64,000 nt of DNA from Luteolibacter sp. (GTDB lineage Bacteria > Verrucomicrobiota > Verrucomicrobiia > Verrucomicrobiales > Akkermansiaceae), in contig JAURCU010000002.1 of the NCBI GenBank assembly GCA_030828305.1, positions 1 through 64,000 of the forward strand. Direction: 5' to 3'. The notes below the pieces were generated by a model that was given only the letters and a program-made list of their open reading frames with translations, was not told the DNA's origin and did no database searches. This document shows positions 40,488 to 50,418 of this stretch, piece after piece. The translations under genes and the position numbers were made by a program. Numbering within the stretch: position 1 is the stretch's first letter; the number at the start of each line of letters is the position of its first letter.

Positions 40488-41372
40488 TCAGTAATCCCTC
40501 TCAAGCAGATAGGCGGCGATCTCGCGCAGACGCTCGCTGCGCTTCTTACCAAAGGGCGCGAGGGCCTGCATCGCCTGCCTGGTGAGCTTGGTGGCTTCCT
40601 TGCGTGAGGCATCCAGGCCGATGACGGCCGGATAGGTGGACTTTTCGACCACGGCATCCTTGCCGGCGGTCTTGCCAAGCTTCTCGGTGCTTTGGGTGAC
40701 GTCGAGAATGTCATCAATCACCTGGAAAGCGAGGCCGAGCTTGTAGCCGAAGAGGCTGAGAGCCTCCAACTGGGACTGCGTGGCGTTGGAACTCATGGCA
40801 CCAAGCCTGAGCGAACTCATGAGGAGTGCCGCGGTCTTGGCTTCGTGAATGCGAATGAGGCCGCGCTTGGTGAGCTGTGTCTTCTCACCTTCCAGGTCGA
40901 GCACCTGACCACCAATCAACTTTCGGCTACTTCCTGTTAGAGCGAGCTCATGCACGAAGTCGGCCGCGGAGTAGCGCTTGGCTGCCTTGATTTTGCTGAG
41001 CAGCACGAAAGACTCTGTTAGAAGCGCGTCACCGCACAAAACTGCCATGCCTTCGCCATAAACCTTGTGGCAGGTGGGGCGGCCGCGACGCAAGTCGTCG
41101 TCGTCCATGGCAGGCAGGTCATCGTGCACCAGCGAATAGGTGTGCATCAACTCGAGCGCGCAGGCGGCGGGCATCGCATCCTCTTGCTTGCCGCCGCATG
41201 CCTCGTTGGCCGCGAGACATAGGATGGGCCGCAGGCGCTTGCCACCGGCAAAGACCACGTAGTGCATGGCCTCGTGAATGGTTCTGGGATGCTGGCTCGC
41301 TTTGGGAAGGTAGCCCTTCATTGCCGCATCGACAGCTTTGGCCTGTGCCTTGAGGTAAGTCTTTAGCTCCAT
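40488..41372 (-). CDS. ispA: Polyprenyl synthetase (farnesyl/geranyl diphosphate synthase)
   Basis: GGKRLRPILCLAA; HDDLPAMDDDDLRRGRPTCH; FQVIDDILDVT. Confidence 0.92.
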   Translation of the reverse strand: MELKTYLKAQAKAVDAAMKGYLPKASQHPRTIHEAMHYVVFAGGKRLRPILCLAANEACGGKQEDAMPAACALELMHTYSLVHDDLPAMDDDDLRRGRPTCHKVYGEGMAVLCGDALLTESFVLLSKIKAAKRYSAADFVHELALTGSSRKLIGGQVLDLEGEKTQLTKRGLIRIHEAKTAALLMSSLRLGAMSSNATQSQLEALSLFGYKLGLAFQVIDDILDVTQSTEKLGKTAGKDAVVEKSTYPAVIGLDASRKEATKLTRQAMQALAPFGKKRSERLREIAAYLLERDY

Positions 41373-41386
41373 GACGAAACGTGATT

Positions 41387-42385
41387 TCAGAGAATCTCGG
41401 CAATCTGCACCGCATTGAGAGCGGCACCCTTGCGCACTTGGTCACCAACGACCCACAGATCGAGGGCGTTGTCGAATACGAGGTTCTTGCGGATGCGGCC
41501 AATCAAGCAATCGTCCTTGCCGGTGGTATCGAGAGGAACGGGAAATTGCATGTTGGCGGGATCGTCGCAGACAGCGATACCTCGTTTGCCCTCATAACAA
41601 GCGCGGGCAGCAGCCACATCCACCGGCTTTTCAAATTCTGCGGTGATGGACACAGAGTGTGAACGCATGACGGGCACACGCACGCAGGTGCAGGAAACCT
41701 TGAGTTCTGGCAGGCCCATGATCTTGCGGCCTTCACCCTGCATTTTCATTTCCTCCTTGGTGTAGCCGTTGTCAGTGAAGACATCAACCTGGGGAATGAC
41801 GTTGTATGCAATCTGGCGCGGGTAGACGCGCGGGGTAAAGGGCTGGTCGTTGACCAAGGCCTGCATTTGCTCCTCCAATTCGGCAATGCCTTGGGCGCCA
41901 GAGCCCGACACCGCCTGATAAGTGGAGGCGATGATGGATTTGAGCCCGAAGGCCGCGTGCAGGGGAGCAAGCGCCATCAGCGAAATGATGGTGGTGCAGT
42001 TGGGGTTGGCGATGATGCCTCGCGGGCGGTTTTTCACCGCCTCCGGATTGATCTCGGGCACCACCAGCGCTACGTCCGCTTCCATGCGGAAGGCCGAAGA
42101 GTTGTCGATGACGACCGCACCGGACCTGGCCGCCGAGGGACCAAACTCCATGGAAATATTACCACCGGCACTAAAGAGCGCTATGTCGACTCCATCGAAA
42201 GAATCGTGGGTCAGCTCCTCAACGACCACGGTCTCGCCTCGAAACGTCATCACCTTGCCAGCCGAGCGCACGCTGGCAAGCAGCTTGAGCTTGCCCACGG
42301 GAAACTTGCGCTGCTCGAGACATTGAAGCATTTCGACGCCGACGGCTCCCGTCGCGCCCACGATGGCTACATGTGGATCATTCAT
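41387..42385 (-). CDS. asd: Aspartate-semialdehyde dehydrogenase
   Basis: VAIVGATGAVGVEML; IANPNCTTIISLMAL; YQAVSGSGAQGIAEL; VRVPVMRSHSVSI. Confidence 0.94.
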   Translation of the reverse strand: MNDPHVAIVGATGAVGVEMLQCLEQRKFPVGKLKLLASVRSAGKVMTFRGETVVVEELTHDSFDGVDIALFSAGGNISMEFGPSAARSGAVVIDNSSAFRMEADVALVVPEINPEAVKNRPRGIIANPNCTTIISLMALAPLHAAFGLKSIIASTYQAVSGSGAQGIAELEEQMQALVNDQPFTPRVYPRQIAYNVIPQVDVFTDNGYTKEEMKMQGEGRKIMGLPELKVSCTCVRVPVMRSHSVSITAEFEKPVDVAAARACYEGKRGIAVCDDPANMQFPVPLDTTGKDDCLIGRIRKNLVFDNALDLWVVGDQVRKGAALNAVQIAEIL

Positions 42386-42593
42386 CAGAAAAAAGGCCTG
42401 ATTTCGGGCCGAGCGCGCAAGATAGCTGCTGGGGCCAGACTGGCAAACGAATCTCCCCCTCCGTAGTCAAAAAAACCCCAATTTTTGGCGATTGCGCGCT
42501 TGCGAGCCCTCGCCAGCACCCACATAGTCCCGCCGTCCCGCCGGAGGGCCTGCCCAAGAGCGCTAGCCCACCCCACAGACCTACCGAATTCTC

Positions 42594-44330
42594 ATGAGCG
42601 ATTCCCACTCCGCGACCGCGAAAAAGCCCCGCGATTTGGCAGCCGAAAAAGGCCTGGTGAACGTGCAGATTGACGGTGAGTGGCATCAATTTCCCAAAGG
42701 CACGCGCATGATTGAGGCCTGTCGCCAGGTCGGTCAGGAAGTCCCCCACTATTGTTACCACCCCAAGCTCAGCTCCCCGGGTAACTGCCGCATGTGCCTG
42801 GTGCAAATGGGCATGCCACCGCGCCCGACTCCGGGGGTGGAGCCTGATGTCGATGAAGAGGGATACCAACCCATTGGTTGGATGCCGCGGCCGGTCATCG
42901 CCTGCGCCAATACCGTTTCCGAAAACATGGGCATCAAGACCAGAGGCGAGCTGGTCGAGAAATGCCGCGAGGGTGTCATGGAGTTCCTGCTCATCAATCA
43001 TCCACTGGACTGCCCGATCTGTGACCAGGCCGGCGAATGCCGCTTGCAGGAGCATTCCGTGGAGCACGGCCGTGGCGAGTCGCGCTTCGTCGACATGAAA
43101 GTCAAGAAGCCAAAGAACGTCGATATCGGCCCGCGCATCCGTCTCGACGACGAGCGCTGCATCATGTGTAGCCGCTGCATCCGCTTCATGGACGAAGTCG
43201 CCGATGATCCCGTCCTCGGCTTTACCCAGCGCGGCACCCATACCACGCTTACCGTTCACCCGGGACGCCTGCTGGACTCCAATTATTCACTCAACACCGC
43301 GGATATTTGTCCGGTGGGGGCTCTCACCAGCAACGACTTCCGCTTCCAGATGCGCGTGTGGTTTCTCAAGGAGACGCCGAGCATTGATGTCAACTGCGGT
43401 ACCGGCACCAACATCACCATCTGGACGCGTGGCAATCAGATCCACCGCATCACTCCGCGTCATAACGACGAGGTTAACTCGACTTGGATGCCGGATTCCC
43501 ACCGCCTCAACTTCCACTACATTGATGCGGAGACCCGCCTCACCGAGCCGCTGATCAAGGAAGGCGGCCAACACCGCCCAGCCAGTTGGCAAGAGTCGCT
43601 GGAGTTGCTCACAAGCAAGCTTGAGCAGATGGAAGCCGGCCAGATCGCCATCATCGCCTCGGGCCGCATGTGCAATGAGGAGCTTTTCCTGAGTCAGCAA
43701 CTTGCCGACAAGCTCGGCTGTGAAGCCCCCACTCTCGTCGCCCGCGAAGGAGAAGCCGATAAGTTGCTCATCGCCGCAGACCGCAACCCCAACACTACCG
43801 GGGCCAAACTCGTGCTCGGCGGTGACCCTTACGCCGGGCTCGATTCCCTGCGCTCCAAGATCAAGGACGGAGCCATCAAGGCCCTGCTGGTCTTCGGCGA
43901 GGACATCATCAGCGACGCCGGCTTTGCAGACACCGATCTCGCCGGTTTGGAACTTCTGGTCCAAGCCCATCACTCCACCAACCCGACCGCTCTGGCTGCC
44001 GACATTGTGTTGCCCACGGCAACCTTCGCCGAGAAGCGCGGCTCCATGGTCAACCTCAGTGGTCGCCTGCAACGCCTCAACCGTGCCATCGAACCCCAAG
44101 GCCATGCAAGAGACGACTGGGAAATCCTGCGCGATCTCGGTGCCATCGACAAAGACACCCACCTGATCGAGGATGTCTTCAATGCGATGGCCGCCAAAGT
44201 CTCTGAATTTTCGGACCTCACTCTTTCCAAGATCGGCCATCAGGGCCTCATCGTTACAGAAACCAATCACAAGATCCTCCTTCTCGAAAAAGAGCGCGCG
44301 GCGAAAGCCGCGGGCAAAATTGTGGGCTGA
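42594..44330 (+). CDS. nuoG: NADH-quinone oxidoreductase subunit G (short form)
   Basis: CYHPKLSSPGNCRMCLVQMG; INHPLDCPICDQAGECRLQE; DDERCIMCSRCIRF; partial molybdopterin-oxidoreductase region. Confidence 0.9.
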   Translation: MSDSHSATAKKPRDLAAEKGLVNVQIDGEWHQFPKGTRMIEACRQVGQEVPHYCYHPKLSSPGNCRMCLVQMGMPPRPTPGVEPDVDEEGYQPIGWMPRPVIACANTVSENMGIKTRGELVEKCREGVMEFLLINHPLDCPICDQAGECRLQEHSVEHGRGESRFVDMKVKKPKNVDIGPRIRLDDERCIMCSRCIRFMDEVADDPVLGFTQRGTHTTLTVHPGRLLDSNYSLNTADICPVGALTSNDFRFQMRVWFLKETPSIDVNCGTGTNITIWTRGNQIHRITPRHNDEVNSTWMPDSHRLNFHYIDAETRLTEPLIKEGGQHRPASWQESLELLTSKLEQMEAGQIAIIASGRMCNEELFLSQQLADKLGCEAPTLVAREGEADKLLIAADRNPNTTGAKLVLGGDPYAGLDSLRSKIKDGAIKALLVFGEDIISDAGFADTDLAGLELLVQAHHSTNPTALAADIVLPTATFAEKRGSMVNLSGRLQRLNRAIEPQGHARDDWEILRDLGAIDKDTHLIEDVFNAMAAKVSEFSDLTLSKIGHQGLIVTETNHKILLLEKERAAKAAGKIVG

Positions 44331-44335
44331 CCACC

Positions 44336-45613
44336 ATGATCGAATTTCTCACCCCATTCATCATCATTCTGATCAAGGTCATCTTTCTGACTTTCTTGGT
44401 GTTGCTGCCCCTGGTGCCGGTATCGGTCTACTTCGAGCGCCGTTTCTCGGCAGTCATCCAGGATCGTGTCGGACCCAACCGGGTCGGCCTGCCCCTCACT
44501 CTCTTCGGCTTCAAAAAGGACTTCCACCTCTTTGGCTTGGTTCAGCCGATGGCCGATGGCATCAAACTGCTGCTGAAGGAGGATTTTACCCCTAGCCACG
44601 TCAACAAGGCCTTCTACTGGCTGGCCCCGGCGCTTACTGTGGTGCCAGCGCTCATCACCGTGTGCGTTGTGCCCTTCGGCTCGGACATCACCCTCTTCGG
44701 ACACACCGAAAGCCTGGTGATTGCCGACATCAACCTCGGCCCGCTTTTCGTCTTCGCGGTGGCATCACTCACGGTCTACGGCATCACTCTGGCCGGGTGG
44801 TCTTCCAACTCCAAATACCCGCTGGTGGGTGGTGTGCGCTCGACCGCGCAGATGATCTCCTACGAGATTGCGCTCGGCCTCTCCATCATTCCGGTGCTGA
44901 CATACTTCGGGGAGCTCAACCTCACCCGCATCGTCGAGCATCAGGTAGACAATGGTTGGCTCCTACTACCCCTCTGGAACGCATACGGATCGGTTTTTTC
45001 CGCGGCCTATTGGGAGCATAGTGGTGAACAGTGGTTGTTCATGATCCCGGCGCTGATTGCCTTCATCATTTTCACGGTGTCGATCTTCGCAGAAACCAAC
45101 CGCATGCCATTCGACCTTCCCGAATGTGAAACCGAACTCGTGGGTGGCTATCACACCGAATACTCCTCGATGAAATTCGCTCTCTTCTTCATGGGTGAAT
45201 ACGCCGCCATGGTCATCGGCTCGGCCTTGATCGTGACGCTCTTTCTGGGCGGCTGGTCACTGGGCTTCGGCCTTGATAAGCATATCGCCGCATTGGAGGT
45301 CGCCGGCTTCGGTATCGGGGGCCTCATCCACATGATGGTCTTTGGCGGCAAGCTTCTGGCCTTTATTCTCTTCTTCATTCTGGTTCGCTGGACCGTGCCG
45401 CGCTTCCGCTATGACCAACTCATGAAACTCGGCTGGGTGGTCTTCTTCGAAGCTGCCCTCATCAATGTTTTCATCGCCGCCCTCATCATCGCCGCCCCGC
45501 AGCTCGGAGCTCTCATCATCACCATCGGCGCCATTGTCCTGATTGCAGTCACCGCAGCTATCATCTGGGTCGCCAAGGTATCCGAGGACAAAACCCCAGC
45601 CCTTCGGGCATAA
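44336..45613 (+). CDS. nuoH: NADH-quinone oxidoreductase subunit H
   Basis: ERRFSAVIQDRVGPNRVG; QPMADGIKLLLKEDFTP; ETNRMPFDLPECETELVGGYHTEYSSMKFALFF. Confidence 0.95.
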   Translation: MIEFLTPFIIILIKVIFLTFLVLLPLVPVSVYFERRFSAVIQDRVGPNRVGLPLTLFGFKKDFHLFGLVQPMADGIKLLLKEDFTPSHVNKAFYWLAPALTVVPALITVCVVPFGSDITLFGHTESLVIADINLGPLFVFAVASLTVYGITLAGWSSNSKYPLVGGVRSTAQMISYEIALGLSIIPVLTYFGELNLTRIVEHQVDNGWLLLPLWNAYGSVFSAAYWEHSGEQWLFMIPALIAFIIFTVSIFAETNRMPFDLPECETELVGGYHTEYSSMKFALFFMGEYAAMVIGSALIVTLFLGGWSLGFGLDKHIAALEVAGFGIGGLIHMMVFGGKLLAFILFFILVRWTVPRFRYDQLMKLGWVVFFEAALINVFIAALIIAAPQLGALIITIGAIVLIAVTAAIIWVAKVSEDKTPALRA

Positions 45614-45629
45614 TCCCCCTCTCATCCGC

Positions 45630-46196
45630 ATGGCCATCATCAAAGTCCAACGTCCCAAGCTCAAGTTCGGCGAGAAGATCTATCTCGGCGCCTTGATCAG
45701 GGGCTTCTTTCTGACCATGCGCCACGCCGTTCGCACCATCCTCGGCAAGTCCGTGGGTGCCGGCACACTCAAATCATCGGGCACCGGCGTGACCATGCAA
45801 TTCCCGGAACAGACCTGGGATGATCAATTGCCCGAATACTACCGGGGGGCCCCCGCACTGGTCACTGACGAAGAGGACCGCGAGCGCTGTGTTTCCTGCC
45901 AGCTCTGCGAATTCATCTGCCCGCCCAAGGCGATCAAGATCATCCCCGGCGAAATTCCCACGGACGACAAATGGGCCAAGGTCGAGAAGCGACCCAAGGA
46001 ATTCGAAATCGACATGATCCGCTGCATCTACTGCGGCATGTGTGAGGAGGTCTGCCCCGAACAGGCCATCTACCTTCGCAAGGACTACCTCATCACCGGT
46101 TACAGCCGCGAAGATATGGTCCACGACAAGAAGAAGCTCTATGAGATCGGAGGTAAGCGCGTGGGCTTGGTCAACAAGTGGAACGAACTGAAATGA
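45630..46196 (+). CDS. nuoI: NADH-quinone oxidoreductase subunit I
   Basis: Two 4Fe-4S motifs: CVSCQLCEFICPPKAI and CIYCGMCEEVCPEQAI. Confidence 0.94.
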   Translation: MAIIKVQRPKLKFGEKIYLGALIRGFFLTMRHAVRTILGKSVGAGTLKSSGTGVTMQFPEQTWDDQLPEYYRGAPALVTDEEDRERCVSCQLCEFICPPKAIKIIPGEIPTDDKWAKVEKRPKEFEIDMIRCIYCGMCEEVCPEQAIYLRKDYLITGYSREDMVHDKKKLYEIGGKRVGLVNKWNELK

Positions 46197-46807
46197 ACCA
46201 ACTCCTTCCATCCCTTGTTTTTTGGATCTTTGCTGGGCTCACGCTGCTCGGCGGCATCGCCGTGGTTGCCCTGCGCAATCCGGTCTCGAGCGCCATGGCC
46301 GTGGTCACCTGCTTCATCGGTCTAGCCGGACTCTTCATCACGCTGAGCGCCTTCTTCGTGGGTATCATCCAGATCCTGGTCTACACGGGTGCGATCATGG
46401 TGCTCTTTCTGTTCATCATCATGCTACTCGACCTCAAGGTGGAGAAAGGCAATGCCCGCTCGCTGGCCGGCATTGCCGCAGGCCTCAGCCTAGTCGCCGC
46501 CTTTGTCATCCAACTGATTGGTGTGCTTGGTGCCAACCCCGACATGGAGATGTCAGATGCGCCGCTCAACAAGCAGCGAATGGTCGAATCCGCACAACTC
46601 CTGACCAAAGAGAGTGATGACAACCCGCACCCTGTTGGTGCGGACAGCGCTATCGTGAAGTCCCTCAAGGAAGGCAGCCTGCCCGACGTTCACCTGGTCG
46701 GACACAAACTCTTCACCGAATACAATTTCCCGCTGCAGATGCTCGGCGTATTGCTGCTGGTCGCCACTGTTGGCGTGGTGTCGCTCTCCAAGAAAAAATC
46801 TGCCTGA
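46193..46807 (+). CDS. nuoJ: NADH-quinone oxidoreductase subunit J
   Basis: Multi-TM, AIVALRNPVSSAMAVV..ILVYTGAIMVLFLFIIMLLD; ATGA overlap with nuoI. Confidence 0.92.
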   Translation: MNQLLPSLVFWIFAGLTLLGGIAVVALRNPVSSAMAVVTCFIGLAGLFITLSAFFVGIIQILVYTGAIMVLFLFIIMLLDLKVEKGNARSLAGIAAGLSLVAAFVIQLIGVLGANPDMEMSDAPLNKQRMVESAQLLTKESDDNPHPVGADSAIVKSLKEGSLPDVHLVGHKLFTEYNFPLQMLGVLLLVATVGVVSLSKKKSA

Positions 46808-46810
46808 TCC

Positions 46811-47128
46811 ATGGCTTCCCTCAACGAATACCTTCTCGTCTCCGGCCTGCTCTTCGCCATCGGACTGGCTGGGGTGGTGCTTCGCCGCAACATCATCATC
46901 ATCTTCATGTGTCTGGAGCTGATGCTGAGTGCCGCCAACCTGACTCTTATCGCTTTCTCCCGCTTCCACACCGTTAATGGGCTACCTGATTACAACGGCC
47001 AGATGATGGTGTTCTTCGTCATTGCCGTCGCCGCCGCTGAAGTCGCGGTCGGCCTGGCCATCATCGTCGCCCTCTACCGTGCCCGTCAGAGCGTGCAAAC
47101 CGACCAACTCACTGCGCTCAAGGGATAA
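46811..47128 (+). CDS. nuoK: NADH-quinone oxidoreductase subunit K
   Basis: [48 protein letters not shown]. Confidence 0.95.
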   Translation: MASLNEYLLVSGLLFAIGLAGVVLRRNIIIIFMCLELMLSAANLTLIAFSRFHTVNGLPDYNGQMMVFFVIAVAAAEVAVGLAIIVALYRARQSVQTDQLTALKG

Positions 47129-47136
47129 AAACCGCC

Positions 47137-48945
47137 ATGAACTCCGCCTGGATCCTTCTCTTCCTGCCGCTGGTCGTTGCGGCCGCCAACCAACTCGTGC
47201 TGCGTAAGCACTCGCTGGTGCCCTACCTCTCGACTGCTTCGGCAGCAGCAAGCCTTGTGATCTCCATCCTGCTGCTGGGCAAGGAAGGCAACGCGGGCTT
47301 CGACTGGGCGAGTATCGGTGATTTCTCGCTGCGCATCGGCATTCAGCTCGATGGACTCTCCACCGGCATGATGCTGGTCGTCACCGGCATCGGCACGCTG
47401 GTCCACGTCTTCTCGCTGGCCTACATGAAGGATGACGAGGCCTGCAGCCGCTACTTCACCGGCCTCTCTCTTTTCATGTTCTCGATGACGGGCATTGTGC
47501 TCGCTGACAACTTCATCATGACTTTCATCTTCTGGGAACTGGTCGGTGTCAGTTCGTACCTGCTGATTGGTCATTGGTATCAAAAGCCAAGTGCGGGTGA
47601 CGCTGCCAAGAAGGCATTTCTCTGCAACCGCGTGGGTGACTTCGGCTTTATGGTCGGCATCCTGCTGCTTTGGAGCCTGACCGGCTCTCTCGCCTTTGAG
47701 GACATGAGGGAGGGCATGATCAGGTTCCAGGACGCCAACCCCGCCCTCTTCACCGGCCTACTCTCCACCGCTGTGCTCTGCATCTTCTGTGGTGCGGTCG
47801 GCAAGTCCGCCCAATTACCGTTGCACGTCTGGCTGCCCGATGCGATGGAGGGTCCCACTCCCGTTTCCGCTCTCATCCACGCCGCTACCATGGTGGCCGC
47901 CGGCGTCTACATGCTCTTCCGCCTGCAGGTATCCCTGGGTGCGGAGCTCTTTGAAGGCCTCTTTGCAAGCCATGTCATTGCATGGATCGGTGCCACCACC
48001 TCCCTTGCTGCCGCCCTCATGGCGACCCAGCAAAGCGACATCAAGAAGATCCTCGCATACTCCACGCTCTCCCAACTCGGCTACATGGTGATGGCTGTGG
48101 GTCTGGTTCATGGTGAAGCCGGCATGTTCCACCTCTTCACCCACGCCTGGTTCAAAGCCCTCCTCTTCCTCGGCTCGGGTGCCATCATCTATGCCTGCCA
48201 TCACGAACAGGACATCTGGAAGATGGGCGGACTACTCAAGAAGATGCCGATCACCGCCATCACCTTCCTCATCGGCACTGCGGCCCTGATTGCCGTGCCC
48301 TTCACTTCCGGCTTCTTCTCCAAGGAACTCATCCTGCATGCCGCTAAGGAGTCCAACATGACCCTATTTATAATCGCCGCGGCTGTTGCCGTGCTCACTC
48401 CTTTCTACATGACACGACTGGTCGTCATCGCCCTACTTGGAAAATCCCGCAGTGATCACTCAGATCACGCCAAGGAAGTCGGGCCGCTGATGTGGGTTCC
48501 TCTGGCTCTGCTCGCCGTGCTCGCCGTCATCGCCGGCTGGCTCTCGGGCATTGCTCCGGCACAGCCCGCCCATGCGGGTGAATTCCATCTGAATGCACTC
48601 TTCTTCATCTCCTTGGGTGCTTTGCTCATCGGATCGAGTGTCGCATTCATCCTCTACCGCGGCAAGGACCGGGACCCCGTTTGCATTGCGCTCCTGCGCG
48701 AGCTCTTTTACGTCGACCGCTTCTACGACAACTTCCTGGTGCCGGTGTTCCAGAACACGGTGGCGGCCATCCTGCACTTCTTCGATGAACTCATCATCAA
48801 CGGGCTCCTGGTCGGTGGCCTCAGCCGGGGGGCTGCCAGCATCGGCCAAGTCTGCCGCGCCATCCAATCCGGCAAGCTCCAATACTACGCTTTTGCCGTC
48901 GGCCTCGGCGTGATCCTTGTCGTCTACTTCACGGTGTTTTACTGA
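47137..48945 (+). CDS. nuoL: NADH-quinone oxidoreductase subunit L
   Basis: FIFWELVGVSSYLLIGHWY; LPDAMEGPTPVSALIHAATMVAAGVYM; YSTLSQLGYMVMA. Confidence 0.95.
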   Translation: MNSAWILLFLPLVVAAANQLVLRKHSLVPYLSTASAAASLVISILLLGKEGNAGFDWASIGDFSLRIGIQLDGLSTGMMLVVTGIGTLVHVFSLAYMKDDEACSRYFTGLSLFMFSMTGIVLADNFIMTFIFWELVGVSSYLLIGHWYQKPSAGDAAKKAFLCNRVGDFGFMVGILLLWSLTGSLAFEDMREGMIRFQDANPALFTGLLSTAVLCIFCGAVGKSAQLPLHVWLPDAMEGPTPVSALIHAATMVAAGVYMLFRLQVSLGAELFEGLFASHVIAWIGATTSLAAALMATQQSDIKKILAYSTLSQLGYMVMAVGLVHGEAGMFHLFTHAWFKALLFLGSGAIIYACHHEQDIWKMGGLLKKMPITAITFLIGTAALIAVPFTSGFFSKELILHAAKESNMTLFIIAAAVAVLTPFYMTRLVVIALLGKSRSDHSDHAKEVGPLMWVPLALLAVLAVIAGWLSGIAPAQPAHAGEFHLNALFFISLGALLIGSSVAFILYRGKDRDPVCIALLRELFYVDRFYDNFLVPVFQNTVAAILHFFDELIINGLLVGGLSRGAASIGQVCRAIQSGKLQYYAFAVGLGVILVVYFTVFY

Positions 48946-48968
48946 CTCACCCATTTCTCCAATCAACC

Positions 48969-50405
48969 ATGCTCGCCCTCATCGTCTTTCTGCCCCTGAT
49001 CGCCTTCATTGCGATCCTCTTGGGCGCACCTGCGCGCAAGACGGCGATTTACTCTGCCGGCGCCAATCTGGTGCTTGGCATCTACGCTGCCGTGATGCGC
49101 GACTGCAGCTGTCTGGACTTCAGCGTGCAGGTGCTCTCCAAACCAGAAATCAATCTCGCCTTCAGCACAGACGGCATGAGCATGGTGCTGGTTCTGCTCT
49201 CTGTCATCGTGACGCTGGCCGCCGTGCTCTCAGGCAAGGCTCCCGCGGGACGCGAAACCCTCTACTACGGCTCCTCGCTGCTGATTTCGGCCGGTGCCCT
49301 CGGTGCCTTTGCCACCACCGACCTCTTCTTCTTCTACGCCTTCCACGAACTCGCCCTCATCCCGACCTTCCTGATGATCGGCATTCTCGGTCGCGGCGAG
49401 CGCAAGGCCATCGCTTGGAAGATCACCATTTATCTCGGCCTCGGCTCGATTATCCTGCTCGTCGGTCTGGTGTGGCTCGCCAACCTTGCGGGCACCATGC
49501 ACATCCCGAGCATGGTCGAGAACCTGAGCGGCGAGAACGCTCTGGATTCCGGCACCCAAAAGAGCATCGCGGCGCTGCTGATTGTCGGCTTTGGCACCCT
49601 GGTCTCGCTCTTCCCCTTCCATTCCTGGGCTGCTCCCGCCTACGCCAGTGCCCCGGCTCCCGTGGCCATGCTCCACGCCGGAGTGCTCAAGAAGTTCGGT
49701 CTATACGGCCTACTGCGCATTGCTGTCCCCATGGTTCCCGAGGGGATGCAGGTTTGGCTGACGCCAGTTCTGGTGCTGCTCTTGGCTAACATTCTGTGGG
49801 TTGGCTACGTGACTGTTTCCCAACGCCGCCTCGACCTATTGGGCAATTCCTCGGTGATGCACATGGGCTACATCTTTCTGGCGATTGCCGCCCTGGTGGC
49901 CTTTCCGGAAAACACGCTCGCCAAACCCGCTGCTATCCTTCTGATGTTCGCCCACGGCATCTCCATTGCGCTGCTCTTTGGCCTTGCAGATAGCATCGAG
50001 CGCAAGACGGGCACGCTCGATCTGGAGGAGCTCGGCGGCCTCGCCAAGGCCGCGCCCAAGTTAGCCTTCCTCTTCGGCATTGCGGGCATGGCCTCGATTG
50101 GTCTTCCCGGTCTTGCGAACTTTGCCGGTGAGGTACTGGTCTTTCTCTCCGCCTTCCAAGGCTATGATCCGACACAGGGCCTCGGCTCCGTTCAGATCGC
50201 CTGCATCATTTCCATCTGGGGCGTGGTGATCTCAGCCGTCTATATGCTGCGCGCCTATCGAAATATTTTCCAAGGCCCGGCCATTCCCCGCACCGAATCG
50301 GCTGAGGATCTCACTTTTATGGATCGTATTCCCGCGGTGCTCCTGACGGTTGTACTATTCGCTGTCGGTCTTTATCCGAACCTTCTACTTAACCTACTCA
50401 GATAG
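48969..50405 (+). CDS. nuoM: NADH-quinone oxidoreductase subunit M
   Basis: FFYAFHELALIPTFLMIG; AYASAPAPVAMLHAGVLKKFGLYG; HGISIALLFGLAD. Confidence 0.92.
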   Translation: MLALIVFLPLIAFIAILLGAPARKTAIYSAGANLVLGIYAAVMRDCSCLDFSVQVLSKPEINLAFSTDGMSMVLVLLSVIVTLAAVLSGKAPAGRETLYYGSSLLISAGALGAFATTDLFFFYAFHELALIPTFLMIGILGRGERKAIAWKITIYLGLGSIILLVGLVWLANLAGTMHIPSMVENLSGENALDSGTQKSIAALLIVGFGTLVSLFPFHSWAAPAYASAPAPVAMLHAGVLKKFGLYGLLRIAVPMVPEGMQVWLTPVLVLLLANILWVGYVTVSQRRLDLLGNSSVMHMGYIFLAIAALVAFPENTLAKPAAILLMFAHGISIALLFGLADSIERKTGTLDLEELGGLAKAAPKLAFLFGIAGMASIGLPGLANFAGEVLVFLSAFQGYDPTQGLGSVQIACIISIWGVVISAVYMLRAYRNIFQGPAIPRTESAEDLTFMDRIPAVLLTVVLFAVGLYPNLLLNLLR

Positions 50406-50418
50406 GTCCCGTCTTTCC

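Noticed and set aside
48917-49789. 290-aa plus-strand ORF overlapping nuoM in another frame
   Set aside because: Arg/Pro/His-rich off-frame translation of nuoM; starts within nuoL's end.
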